Shown here: positions 1 to 8,461 of the stretch, piece by piece | Layout of the letters: every line of letters starts with the position of its first letter | How positions within the stretch are numbered: the stretch's first letter is position 1 | Origin: Bacteroidales bacterium | GTDB lineage: Bacteria; Bacteroidota; Bacteroidia; Bacteroidales; Muribaculaceae | Assembly (NCBI GenBank): GCA_900755985.1 | Contig: CAAEIL010000119.1 | Coordinates: forward strand, 1 to 16,364 | DNA: 16,364 bases | Direction of reading: 5' to 3' | Made by a program: the position numbers and the translations under genes | Notes under the pieces: model-generated | Seen by the model: only the letters and a program-made list of their open reading frames with translations | Database searches by the model: none | What the model was told of the DNA's origin: nothing

Positions 1-149
1 AACAATATGATATCTTTTTTAGTAAAAGTTACCTCAGAACTGCCATTCATCGGCATCTTCGTGTCTGTTCTTCGGTCGTTATGGAACCCCATAACTCCCC
101 CATCGCAGAAGCAAATCTGCTCGACGACTGACAGCCCTGCCGCTAACAT
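1..149 (-). CDS. Possible N-terminal part of an unrecognised gene running off the left edge
   Basis: Read leftward, an ATG at 149-147 has an in-frame TAA directly upstream (152-150) and stays open for 49 codons to the window edge. It starts MLAAGLSVVEQ and later has FCDGGVMGFHND. Codon choice is unremarkable and I do not recognise the product. If real, it would be divergent from malQ with about 210 nt between them. Doubts: two rightward frames are also open over most of this stretch (3-131 and 1-159), and the DNA contains nested inverted repeats, so this could equally be non-coding. No promoter match was found in front of it. Confidence 0.25.
   Translation of the reverse strand, partial: MLAAGLSVVEQICFCDGGVMGFHNDRRTDTKMPMNGSSEVTFTKKDIIL
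51..142. other. Nested inverted repeats, possible structured RNA
   Basis: Four paired segments nest correctly. CGGCA (51-55) pairs with TGCCG (138-142). TCGGTC (72-77) pairs with GACTGA (126-131), with one G-T wobble when read rightward. Inside lie two perfect hairpins: GTTATGG/CCATAAC (78-84 with 89-95, 4-nt loop) and GCAGA/TCTGC (105-109 with 116-120, 6-nt loop). The first hairpin stacks directly on the enclosing stem, giving a three-way-junction shape. The wobble becomes a C-A mismatch on the other strand, which mildly favours a rightward transcript. It matches no riboswitch class I know and overlaps a possible minus-strand ORF, so it may be chance. Confidence 0.3.
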
Positions 150-362
150 TTATTATTAAACAAGCTCTAAATGACGGCAACAAGACCTACAGAGCGCTTC
201 AAGTGTTAAAATATGTTGCTTTTGAGGGCTTTTATTAAATTATGTGTAATTTAGCAAACAAGTTTTTGACACGGACTTTGAGTCTGCTGCCGGAAACGTT
301 TTACAATACATGTAATTTCTAAAGATTTTTGATATCAAATTTCGTTTAACCCTCTAACAATC

Positions 363-3038
363 ATGAAAATTGTATTTAATGTCAACTACCGGACAAACTG
401 GGGAGAAAACCTGTTTTTGGTAGGTGGCCCTGCGCGTCTCGGCTCTTGGAACCTTGATGCGGCAAAACCCATGACTCTTTCGGGTGACCAGCATTGGAGC
501 ACAGAAGTTGATGTTCCGGCTAATATCCGCGATTTCGAGTACGCATATTTTGTAAAAAATGAAAACGGTACAATTAAAAAAGAGTGGGGGCCTCATCACA
601 TCTTCCATAAACCCACTACAGCCGTAAACGTCGAAATCAACGACCGCTGGCAGGATCAGCCCTGGGATAAACCCTATTATTCGTCGGCGATTGTCGATTG
701 CATTTGTCACCGTGAACATCTTGACGAATCATTGGTTCCTGAAGTAGGTATGGTCTCCATACGCGTAGCCGCTCCTATGGTAAAACCCGAACATGCCGTA
801 GCCATTTGCGGTGCCTCGCCGGCACTCGGAGGATGGGACCCTGCTAAGGCTGTTGTCATGAACGACAGCGAATTTCCTGTCTGGTCGGTAAATATTCCTG
901 CCAAAGCACTCAGTGCCGGTACCGAATTTAAATTCATGATTGTTGACAAAAAAAATAATTCGCTTGTGGCCTGGGAGCTTGGCGATAACCGCACCCTTGA
1001 TGCCATACCGAGACCAGACTGCGTAATTGTCATCGCCGGGATGCGTCTTCGCAATTCCATGGCGCCATGGCGTGGTGCCGGTGTGGCCATTCCAGTATTC
1101 TCGGTGCGTTCGGACGAAGATTTCGGTGTAGGCGATTTTATGGACCTCAAGAAGGTTGTCGACTGGCTTGCTCTTACAGGTCAGAACTTCCTCCAGCTTT
1201 TGCCCATCAATGACACAACGATGACCGGGACATGGACTGACTCGTATCCCTATAATGCGAACTCCACCTTTGCACTTCACCCGATGTATCTGCGTCTTCA
1301 GGAACTCGGCGAGCTCATAGACCCCGTACGTCGCGAGCATTACGCCCATCTTGCAAAAGAGCTCAACGCCCTCAAAGAAGTAGACTACGAACGTGTGACA
1401 AAAGCCAAAGCAGAATACGTACGCGAAATTTTCGCTCAAGAAGGTAAGAAGACCCTTGCTTCGGCTCCTTTCAAAGCATTTGTCAAAGCTAACGCAGGAT
1501 GGCTCCCCGACTATGCAGCATTCTGTGTCCTTCGCGACAAATTCGGCACTGCTGAATTTGATAAATGGGGTGAATATGCCGTATATGACAAAGCTAAGGT
1601 CGACCAGTTTGTCAAAGACAATGCTGACGAAATAAACCTGGTGCTTTATACACAGTATCATCTTGCAAAGCAGATGAGCCATGTCCGCGATTATGCCCAC
1701 AGCAAAGGTGTTGCCATCAAGGGAGACATTCCTATCGGCATATCTCGCACCAGCGTAGATGCCTGGACCGACGGACGTCTCTTCAATATGGATTGCCAGG
1801 CTGGTGCTCCACCAGACGACTTCTCCGTACTTGGCCAGAACTGGGGCTTCCCGACATACAATTGGGAGGAAATGAACAAAGATGGCTTTGCATGGTGGAA
1901 AGCACGTTTCTGCAAGATGGCCGAATACTTCGATGCCTACCGTATAGACCATGTGCTTGGATTCTTCCGTATATGGCAGATACCGATGGATGCGGTCCAC
2001 GGTCTGCTTGGCGTATTCAATCCCGCATTGCCATACAGCCCCGACGAGCTGCGTTATGACTATGACTTTTGGCTTGATGTAGACCTTCATACCACGCCTT
2101 ACATTATGGATTACTTCCTGGGCGATTTCTTCGGCGAATATACCGACGAGGTCCGCAGCAAGTATCTTGTCGACGCCGGTTACGGTCGCTATCGTCTTCG
2201 TCCCGAATTCGACACCCAGCGTAAAGTAGTCGACTACTTCGCGGCCCTCGAAGCTGATGACAAAAACAAAAAAATCTGTGATGCCCTACTTGGCCTAATC
2301 GATCAGGTCCTCTTTATAGAAGACCCGTATGAAAAAGGCAAGTACCATCCGCGCATCTCGGCACAGTTCACCTATACATACCGCTCGCTCAACGACTATG
2401 AGCGCTGGTGTTTCGACCGCCTTTACAATGACTTCTTCTATCGCCGTCACAATGATTTCTGGTACGGAAAAGCCATGTGGAAACTTCCAGCCCTAACCGA
2501 TGCCACCGATATGCTTTGCTGCGCCGAGGACCTGGGTATGATTCCCGATTGCGTACCTGCCGTTATGAGCGCACTCGAAATTCTTGCACTTGAGATACAG
2601 CGCATGCCCAAGGATCCTAAACAGGAATTTGGAGACACATGGCACTATCCGTATTATTCGGTATGTACAACCTCGACCCACGACATGGGCGGTATACGTG
2701 TCTGGTGGGAATCAGATCATGAAAAAGCTCAGCACTATTATAACAATGTAATGCATGAAGGCGGCGCTGCCCCATTCTTTGCCGAGCCGTGGATATGTGA
2801 GAGAATTGTTGACTTGCATTTGAAATCGCCGTCTATGCTCGCCATTCTGCCCCTGCAGGATTATCTTGCCATGGACGGCAAACTGCGCCGCTCCAATCCT
2901 AACGATGAAATTATCAACGTGCCGGCAAATCCCCGCCATTACTGGCGTTACCGTATGCACCTGACTATGGACCAGCTTCTGTCCGAAAAGGATTTTAACG
3001 AATTCCTTCACGATAAAGTCATCGAAGCCGGACGTTGA
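363..3038 (+). CDS. malQ: 4-alpha-glucanotransferase (GH77, DPE2-like, two CBM20 domains)
   Basis: Cytoplasmic amylomaltase/disproportionating enzyme that moves glucosyl or maltosyl units between alpha-1,4-glucans and releases glucose, in maltose and glycogen metabolism. There is no signal peptide. Two N-terminal starch-binding CBM20 modules are visible (about residues 2-100 and 130-230; each has a G-x-W after a G-x-x-x-x-L/G turn, as in LGSWN and LGGWDP). The GH77 catalytic domain fills about 235-885. Catalytic residues by motif: nucleophile D529 in YRIDH, acid/base E722 in AEDLG, and third acid D774 in STHDMGG. The 193-residue gap between D529 and E722 compares with about 48 in E. coli MalQ. 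That is the insertion known from plant DPE2, and 891 aa fits that subfamily. The ATG at 363 gives a complete first CBM20. A strong terminator follows, so the gene is probably monocistronic. No promoter was recognised. Confidence 0.95.
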   Translation: MKIVFNVNYRTNWGENLFLVGGPARLGSWNLDAAKPMTLSGDQHWSTEVDVPANIRDFEYAYFVKNENGTIKKEWGPHHIFHKPTTAVNVEINDRWQDQPWDKPYYSSAIVDCICHREHLDESLVPEVGMVSIRVAAPMVKPEHAVAICGASPALGGWDPAKAVVMNDSEFPVWSVNIPAKALSAGTEFKFMIVDKKNNSLVAWELGDNRTLDAIPRPDCVIVIAGMRLRNSMAPWRGAGVAIPVFSVRSDEDFGVGDFMDLKKVVDWLALTGQNFLQLLPINDTTMTGTWTDSYPYNANSTFALHPMYLRLQELGELIDPVRREHYAHLAKELNALKEVDYERVTKAKAEYVREIFAQEGKKTLASAPFKAFVKANAGWLPDYAAFCVLRDKFGTAEFDKWGEYAVYDKAKVDQFVKDNADEINLVLYTQYHLAKQMSHVRDYAHSKGVAIKGDIPIGISRTSVDAWTDGRLFNMDCQAGAPPDDFSVLGQNWGFPTYNWEEMNKDGFAWWKARFCKMAEYFDAYRIDHVLGFFRIWQIPMDAVHGLLGVFNPALPYSPDELRYDYDFWLDVDLHTTPYIMDYFLGDFFGEYTDEVRSKYLVDAGYGRYRLRPEFDTQRKVVDYFAALEADDKNKKICDALLGLIDQVLFIEDPYEKGKYHPRISAQFTYTYRSLNDYERWCFDRLYNDFFYRRHNDFWYGKAMWKLPALTDATDMLCCAEDLGMIPDCVPAVMSALEILALEIQRMPKDPKQEFGDTWHYPYYSVCTTSTHDMGGIRVWWESDHEKAQHYYNNVMHEGGAAPFFAEPWICERIVDLHLKSPSMLAILPLQDYLAMDGKLRRSNPNDEIINVPANPRHYWRYRMHLTMDQLLSEKDFNEFLHDKVIEAGR

Positions 3039-3072
3039 CTTTTTTAAGTCAGCAGGCTGTATTTACATCACT

Positions 3073-3122
3073 AAAAGTTCCGGCTTTACGGAGTCTTTAG
3101 CTCCCGGAGCCGGAACTTTTAT
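3073..3122 (+). terminator. Rho-independent terminator after malQ
   Basis: A perfect 13-bp stem pairs 3073-3085 with 3108-3120. The apex carries a further GGAG/CTCC pairing and the 3' arm ends in TTTT. It starts 35 nt after the malQ stop. Because the arms begin with AAAA and end with TTTT it could also stop leftward transcripts, but no leftward gene is evident here. Confidence 0.85.
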
Positions 3123-3164
3123 TAGATAGAATGCAATTTTTATTCAAACATTAATATAAATACA

Positions 3165-4067
3165 ATGGAAGGCCTTGAACTAAAAGAATGCCCCTTTAAG
3201 GGTTTGTATTTCAATGGTATAACAGCGTTGATACTCACTTTCCTGTTCCCTTTGGGAGCAGTATTCTGCTTTATCAACGAAAGCATAGTGTCAATATGCA
3301 TTGGTGCTCTATTGATTGTTCTTTTTATCTTCATGCTAATAGGATTTGCCATGCTCGAACCCAACGAATCACTGGTTACGTTGTTCTTTGGCAAATACAC
3401 CGGGACTATACGCACTACTGGCTTTTTCTGGATGAATCCTTTCTATACCAAGCGTAAGGTGTCGTTGCGTATATACAATCTTGACATCGACCCGATAAAA
3501 GTAAATGACCGCACCGGCAACCCAGTGCTGATAGGCATGGTTCTCGTTTGGAAAGTCAAGGACACTTACCGTGCTGTATTCGACATAGACTCTGTTGGTG
3601 CTAACTACGCTGCCGCTTGTCGCAATTTCGTCGCAATTCAGGCAGATGCAGCTTTGCGCGAAGTCGCCGGTAAATTTGCTTATGACTCTACCAGCGATAA
3701 CGATGAAGGTGGAGAACTTACACTACGCTCGGGCGGCGCAGAAATCAGCGAGTTGCTCGAAGAAAAAATTAACGAGCGCCTTGCCATGGCCGGCATCGAG
3801 GTTGTAGAGGCTCGCATCAACTATCTTGCTTACGCCCCTGAAATTGCAGCTGTGATGCTCAGGAGGCAGCAGGCGACTGCCATAATTTCGGCTCGAGAGA
3901 AAATAGTCGAGGGTGCTGTATCCATGGTTGATATGGCTCTGAAACAACTTGAAGAAGGGAATATCGTCAAGCTTGACGAAAATCGCAAGAGTGCCATTGT
4001 CGGTAACTTGCTGATGGTACTTTGCTCTGATGATTCGGCACAACCTGTTATTCCCGCTGAGAATTGA
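3165..4067 (+). CDS. SPFH/band-7 (stomatin-like) inner-membrane protein
   Basis: Member of the SPFH superfamily, membrane-anchored scaffolds that oligomerise and often organise membrane microdomains or regulate proteases; no specific substrate can be inferred. Two hydrophobic helices (about residues 19-37 and 41-64) form a hairpin anchor. The SPFH domain follows, starting EPNESLVTLFFGKYTGT and including RTTGFFWMNPF and the RIYNLDID strand, then a charged helical region (about 190-275) suited to a coiled coil. At 300 aa it is typical for bacterial stomatin-like proteins. The gene lies between the malQ terminator and a helicase gene 168 nt downstream. I recall related Bacteroidales genes being followed by a short Arc-like DNA-binding gene; none is evident here. 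The start at 3165 is the natural ATG before the first hydrophobic segment. Confidence 0.88.
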   Translation: MEGLELKECPFKGLYFNGITALILTFLFPLGAVFCFINESIVSICIGALLIVLFIFMLIGFAMLEPNESLVTLFFGKYTGTIRTTGFFWMNPFYTKRKVSLRIYNLDIDPIKVNDRTGNPVLIGMVLVWKVKDTYRAVFDIDSVGANYAAACRNFVAIQADAALREVAGKFAYDSTSDNDEGGELTLRSGGAEISELLEEKINERLAMAGIEVVEARINYLAYAPEIAAVMLRRQQATAIISAREKIVEGAVSMVDMALKQLEEGNIVKLDENRKSAIVGNLLMVLCSDDSAQPVIPAEN

Positions 4068-4235
4068 TATATATAATCGTATTTTCAGGTAATAAATGAA
4101 AGATGAATCATTTGTTATGGCGAGTGTTAAGTTAATACAAAACTCATATCAGAGAATGTCTGACTTTAAACAATTTGTTTTATAAAATGCAAGGTCCGGG
4201 AATTACTTCCAGACCTGCATTATTATCTGGCAGCA

Positions 4236-6362
4236 ATGATATCGTTTGATAATAACGCCGAGTTTAAACTTGCGTGGCAACTTGTTGAGAACACCGGCAC
4301 AAATGTTTTCCTGACAGGCAATGCAGGTACCGGGAAAACAACATTCCTGAAACTTCTACGAGAGCGTTCTGCAAAAAATATCGCAGTTGTAGCACCTACC
4401 GGAATCGCAGCAATCAATGCCCGAGGTGTAACTATACATTCGTTTTTCCAGATAGCTCCGGGATTGTTATTGCCGGGGGTGAACAATGACAGGAGCAACC
4501 GACATTTCGAGCGATTCTCAAAAGAGAAACTGAGGCTGCTCAAGACTCTTGATTTGCTTGTAATTGATGAAATATCTATGGTGCGTGCCGATTTGCTTGA
4601 TGCTATAGACAGTTCGCTGAGGCGACACCGCAATCCTTACAGGCCGTTTGGGGGTATCCAGTTGTTGATTATCGGTGACTTAGGGCAACTCTCACCTGTA
4701 GTCAAAGAGGATGAGCTACCCTTACTCGAACGTTATTATGACACACCGTATTTCTTTTCGAGCAAAGCCCTATCCGAAGCCGGTTATGTTATGGTTGAAC
4801 TGAAGCACATTTACCGACAAAGTGACATGGCCTTTATCTCGCTCTTGAATAAGGTGCGGTCCGGAACGGTTAGCAAAGATATTGTCGAGGCTATCAACAA
4901 ACGGTATATTCCGGGCTTCAATCCCGATGACAAACTTGGTTACATCAGGCTTACCACACATAACAACAGAGCAAAACAGATAAACGAGACTAAGCTTGCG
5001 ATGCTTCCAGGTGTGACGCATACGTATCACGCCATTGCAAAAAATGATTTTCCCGAATCTTCATATCCGGTCGAAAAAGACCTTTGTCTGAAAGAAGGCG
5101 CACAAGTGATGTTTCTGCGCAACGACCCCGAACACCGCTATTTCAACGGACTATTAGGGACGGTTTTACACTGCGGACATGACAGTGTCGAAGTGATGCC
5201 TGTCAACTCGGAAACGGCAATCATTGTCAAGCCGTCTACATGGCAGAATACTAAATTCGAAACAGAGCCCGAAAGCGGTCAGGTGCGCGAAGTCATTGTT
5301 GGAGAATTTACACAAATACCGATACGCACGGCATGGGCTATTACCATACACAAGAGTCAGGGCCTGACTTTTGACCATGCGATTATAGATGCGGCACATT
5401 CGTTCGTTCACGGGCAGACCTATGTGGCCTTGTCACGCTGCCGTTCGCTCAATGGGCTGGTTCTTGATTCACCCTTGTCTGAGTCGTCTTTTATCAATGA
5501 TGCTGATATTGACAGCTTCACCAAATCACAGCGCAAGGCTGCCGTCGACAAAGAACGTCTCGAATCACTTACACGCAGTTATTATTATTCTATGGTGGGG
5601 AGACTGTTCGACTTCCAGGATATACGTCGATCGTTCAATACACTACACCGTCTTGTCGATGAATTTATCTCACGAGCCTATCCGTCGCTTGCACAACAAT
5701 ATGCCACTGCCGACCAGACATTAAGTGGCAAGCTTGAGAGCGTATCCGTCAAATTTTTGAACCTGATACGAGAAATAGCCTCGCGTCCTGAATCAGTCGA
5801 AAAACAACAGTTGCTTGACGAGCGTATTCAATCGGCTTCAAAATATTTTAGTGAGGAGCTGAAATCGTTTGCACGACTGATAAAAGCGACACCGACTGAC
5901 GCTGACAATAAAGCCGCCACAAAGCGCCTAAAAACGACATTTCGCGAACTTGCCGACCTGATATATGTGCTGGGCTGTCTATTGGAATATTTTTCAAAAC
6001 ATACATTCAATATCGCAGAGATGCTGAGTGTGAGAGCTCGGGTAGTTGCGGGTCTTGACATCAATACCGGAAGAGGTAAGTCCGCAGGCCTAAGCAAGAC
6101 AACAAAAGGCTCGGCAAATAATATTCCTATACCCAACGATGTCATTAATCCCGGACTATATTCGGCACTGGTAGTTTGGCGCAATGAACTATGTACCAAA
6201 TTAGGAATCCCGGCCTATGTAATACTCACCAATAAAGCACTTGTCAGTATAAGCAATAACCGGCCGGCCAACTCGATGGAACTCCTTATGGTTCCCGGCG
6301 TAGGTCGTAATAAAGTGCAACGCTTCGGCAAAGATATTCTTAAAATTGTAGCCGACAACTGA
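4236..6362 (+). CDS. Pif1-like superfamily 1 helicase with C-terminal HRDC domain
   Basis: ATP-dependent DNA helicase of the Pif1/RecD2-like SF1B group, probably acting 5'-3' in replication or repair. Motifs in order: Walker A GNAGTGKT at 28-35 followed by TFLK; Q-loop-like APTGIAAINARG and the TIHSFF motif typical of Pif1; Walker B LLVIDEIS with D111-E112; motif III GDLGQLSPV; motif IV region with IYRQ; motif V TIHKSQGLTFDHA; motif VI YVALSRCRSL. After about residue 430 comes a helical region (to about 615), and the last about 75 residues (from YSALVVWRNELC to MVPGVGRNKVQRFG) are an HRDC nucleic-acid-binding domain. At 708 aa with all motifs present it appears intact. Motif III has DLGQ where Pif1 usually has DFFQ/DFxQ. 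It ends 165 nt before the convergent MFS gene. Confidence 0.93.
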   Translation: MISFDNNAEFKLAWQLVENTGTNVFLTGNAGTGKTTFLKLLRERSAKNIAVVAPTGIAAINARGVTIHSFFQIAPGLLLPGVNNDRSNRHFERFSKEKLRLLKTLDLLVIDEISMVRADLLDAIDSSLRRHRNPYRPFGGIQLLIIGDLGQLSPVVKEDELPLLERYYDTPYFFSSKALSEAGYVMVELKHIYRQSDMAFISLLNKVRSGTVSKDIVEAINKRYIPGFNPDDKLGYIRLTTHNNRAKQINETKLAMLPGVTHTYHAIAKNDFPESSYPVEKDLCLKEGAQVMFLRNDPEHRYFNGLLGTVLHCGHDSVEVMPVNSETAIIVKPSTWQNTKFETEPESGQVREVIVGEFTQIPIRTAWAITIHKSQGLTFDHAIIDAAHSFVHGQTYVALSRCRSLNGLVLDSPLSESSFINDADIDSFTKSQRKAAVDKERLESLTRSYYYSMVGRLFDFQDIRRSFNTLHRLVDEFISRAYPSLAQQYATADQTLSGKLESVSVKFLNLIREIASRPESVEKQQLLDERIQSASKYFSEELKSFARLIKATPTDADNKAATKRLKTTFRELADLIYVLGCLLEYFSKHTFNIAEMLSVRARVVAGLDINTGRGKSAGLSKTTKGSANNIPIPNDVINPGLYSALVVWRNELCTKLGIPAYVILTNKALVSISNNRPANSMELLMVPGVGRNKVQRFGKDILKIVADN

Positions 6363-6463
6363 GGTTGTCTTAGAACATTTGCTGTAAATCACCTAAATGC
6401 GGGATATCGATTATTGGTGCACGATGGGAACATTTGTTTGAAGATATTCTCCGGCTTTTAAAA

Positions 6464-6503
6464 CTTATCAGGTCCTGTGCCACTAAGCACAGAACCTGAT
6501 AAG
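6464..6503 (-). terminator. Strong terminator between convergent helicase and MFS genes
   Basis: Arms of 17 nt (6464-6480 and 6487-6503) pair around a CACTAA loop. The single mismatch (6474 against 6493) is C-A on the plus strand but a T-G wobble on the minus strand, so the RNA hairpin is perfect only for leftward transcripts, which suits the MFS gene. T-rich tracts follow on both sides (TTTT after 6503 rightward; TTTTAAAA leftward), so it likely serves both convergent genes. Confidence 0.85.
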
Positions 6504-6526
6504 ATTTTGAAGTTTTGTTATTGAAG

Positions 6527-8389
6527 TCAGATGAGGGAGTCGGTAGACATTTCGGTAGCTTGCATGTCTGCTGTAACATCGGCAGCAGTTTGTTTCTGCG
6601 AGCCGAAAGTCTCTTTGATAATCCAGACAGCAATAGCGCCGAGAGTAAGTAAGACGCCCGATGCAACGAGCATCAATACTGTATTGGGAGCACCGTTGGC
6701 GGCCGGTGCAAGTGATTTGAGCAGTAGGCCGCCGCAAATGGCTGCGACAATCTGCGGAATGCATATTGTGCAGTTGAAGAGTCCGAGATAAGTTCCGATA
6801 TGCGAGCCTGAAAGAGCGTTGGTAAGAATTGTGAAAGGCATTGCAAGCATAGCTGACCAAGCACAACCCATAAGTGCGTAACTAACGCCAAGCGCATATT
6901 TGTTGGTAACAAAATATACCGAGACAAATCCAATTGCACCGATGAGAAGCGATAGTGAGTAACCGAGCTTACGGTTGCGGAACAATGAGAGAACTGCGGC
7001 CCAAAGAACAGCGGCAATTGCCTGAATGGCAAGGAGGACACCGTTCCAGTCGCCTGCGTCCTGATATTGTTTAGAAGCAGCATTGAGGACAGTGCTGGTG
7101 ACAAGTTCGACGCCAGCTGTTTTGTTTACAAGGATATCTTCGGTTTGTTCGAGTGCAAGCTTGCCGGAAGTAGGCTCGACTGTGGCAATGTGCGCCATAG
7201 TCAGTTTCTCTCCGTCTTTGACGAGGCTGAGAGCCGATATTGTTGTGGCATCCCGGGTCAGAAGGGTGTCAAGGCCGTTTATTAAGACGTTTTCACCTGC
7301 TTTTGCTACAAGACCTTTATCAGGACTTACGACAGGGTTGCCTTCGTTGTAAATGACATCGCCATGCGATATAATGCCTTTGCCATTGACGGCCATTGTA
7401 TCGACGTGCATCACGGCGCCATTGATTAATACGCCGCCAAGAGCCAGTTTGCCGTCTTTGATTACAGGTGTCTCGCCTGCATAGAAGAACTTGTCCTTAT
7501 ATTCCTTGTTGTCAATCTTGAGACCGTCTATCTTCTGAATTGAAGGGGCGTGGAACGAATTATTGGCGATAGCATCAGTCGAATATGACCACATGAACAA
7601 GAATGCCGACCAGCAGAAGAATTGAACGAGACCGACTGTCCAGAATACCTTGGGAGCATGTACAAGAAGCTTGAACATACCCTCTTTTTTCTCTTTTTTG
7701 TCTTCGGTAGTATTGGTTTTGATACCGTGATAACGTGCATATTCGGCCGGGGGCATCTCTTTAACCTTGGCAAAAGTGTAAATGACACACAATGCAAGAA
7801 TTGCAGCACCGATATAGAACGACCAAGTAACAGTTGCCGGTACTTCACCTGCAGGAGCAGTATTGGACAGGAACATAGCCAAAACTATGGGTGCGATGTA
7901 TCCGACTACCGAGCCGGCGTTGCAGAGGAACGACTGTATGGAGTAGGCCAGACCTTTCTGTTTTTCGTTGACAAAGTCACCGACAAGCATCTTAAAAGGT
8001 TGCATGGCCATATTTATTGAAGTGTCAAGGAACATCAACATTATAAGGCCGAAAATAATCGCCGAACTGACTGTCAGTCCTAAAGAGCCGGCATTGGGGA
8101 GGAAGCACATGACAATGATGGCAACGGCGGCTCCGATAAGTAGATAAGGCAGACGACGGCCAAAGCGATTCCAGGTACGGTCGCTGGCCGAGCCTACGAT
8201 GGGTTGAACTAAAAGTCCCATAAGAGGAGGAAGAATCCAGAAATAGCTAAGGTCATGAGGGTCAGCGCCTATGGTCGAGAAGATTCGGCTTACTTGTGCA
8301 CTTTGCAATGCATAGGCAATCTGTACGCCGAAAAATCCAAAGCTAAGATTCCAGAGTTTCCAAAAACCAAGATCGGGTTTAGTGTTCAT
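6527..8389 (-). CDS. MFS sugar transporter, SLC45/sucrose-maltose type, with inserted periplasmic domain
   Basis: Inner-membrane proton symporter of the glycoside-pentoside-hexuronide/SLC45-like MFS group, probably importing maltose, sucrose or another oligosaccharide; the substrate is inferred from family only. The N-terminus (FWKLWNLSFGFFGVQIAYALQ) and the loop-2 motif SDRTWNRFGRRLPY (residues 69-82) are characteristic. Twelve hydrophobic segments can be placed. The central loop (about 205-245) is lysine-rich, as expected for cytoplasm. Between TM7 (about 249-270) and TM8 (about 447-468) lie about 165-170 hydrophilic residues, rich in Gly, Val, Asp and Asn, where relatives have a short loop. 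By topology this insert is periplasmic. The gene is 72 nt downstream of nfo, possibly co-transcribed with it. Confidence 0.88.
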   Translation of the reverse strand: MNTKPDLGFWKLWNLSFGFFGVQIAYALQSAQVSRIFSTIGADPHDLSYFWILPPLMGLLVQPIVGSASDRTWNRFGRRLPYLLIGAAVAIIVMCFLPNAGSLGLTVSSAIIFGLIMLMFLDTSINMAMQPFKMLVGDFVNEKQKGLAYSIQSFLCNAGSVVGYIAPIVLAMFLSNTAPAGEVPATVTWSFYIGAAILALCVIYTFAKVKEMPPAEYARYHGIKTNTTEDKKEKKEGMFKLLVHAPKVFWTVGLVQFFCWSAFLFMWSYSTDAIANNSFHAPSIQKIDGLKIDNKEYKDKFFYAGETPVIKDGKLALGGVLINGAVMHVDTMAVNGKGIISHGDVIYNEGNPVVSPDKGLVAKAGENVLINGLDTLLTRDATTISALSLVKDGEKLTMAHIATVEPTSGKLALEQTEDILVNKTAGVELVTSTVLNAASKQYQDAGDWNGVLLAIQAIAAVLWAAVLSLFRNRKLGYSLSLLIGAIGFVSVYFVTNKYALGVSYALMGCAWSAMLAMPFTILTNALSGSHIGTYLGLFNCTICIPQIVAAICGGLLLKSLAPAANGAPNTVLMLVASGVLLTLGAIAVWIIKETFGSQKQTAADVTADMQATEMSTDSLI

Positions 8390-8461
8390 GGCATTTTTGA
8401 GATTTTTATGGTTTATTATTTGTGTTAATATTATGCTTATAAATTGGGCGAAAATTGAAAG

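Noticed and set aside
266..271. TTGACA, resembling a sigma-70 -35 box, upstream of malQ
   Set aside because: Bacteroidetes housekeeping promoters use TTTG and TAnnTTTG, and no matching -10/-7 element follows at proper spacing.
729..2090. Long leftward open frame of 453 codons inside malQ
   Set aside because: It lies antisense to a gene with clear catalytic motifs, has no recognisable domain, and is a typical by-product of the sense codon use.
4096..4185. 29-codon frame (starts MKDESFVMASVK) between the SPFH and helicase genes
   Set aside because: I considered a remnant of an Arc-like partner gene, but the sequence does not resemble one and the length is within chance.
4189..4218. Imperfect hairpin upstream of the helicase start
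   Set aside because: It needs a bulged A and a C-A mismatch, and has no T tract; too weak to call a terminator or regulator.
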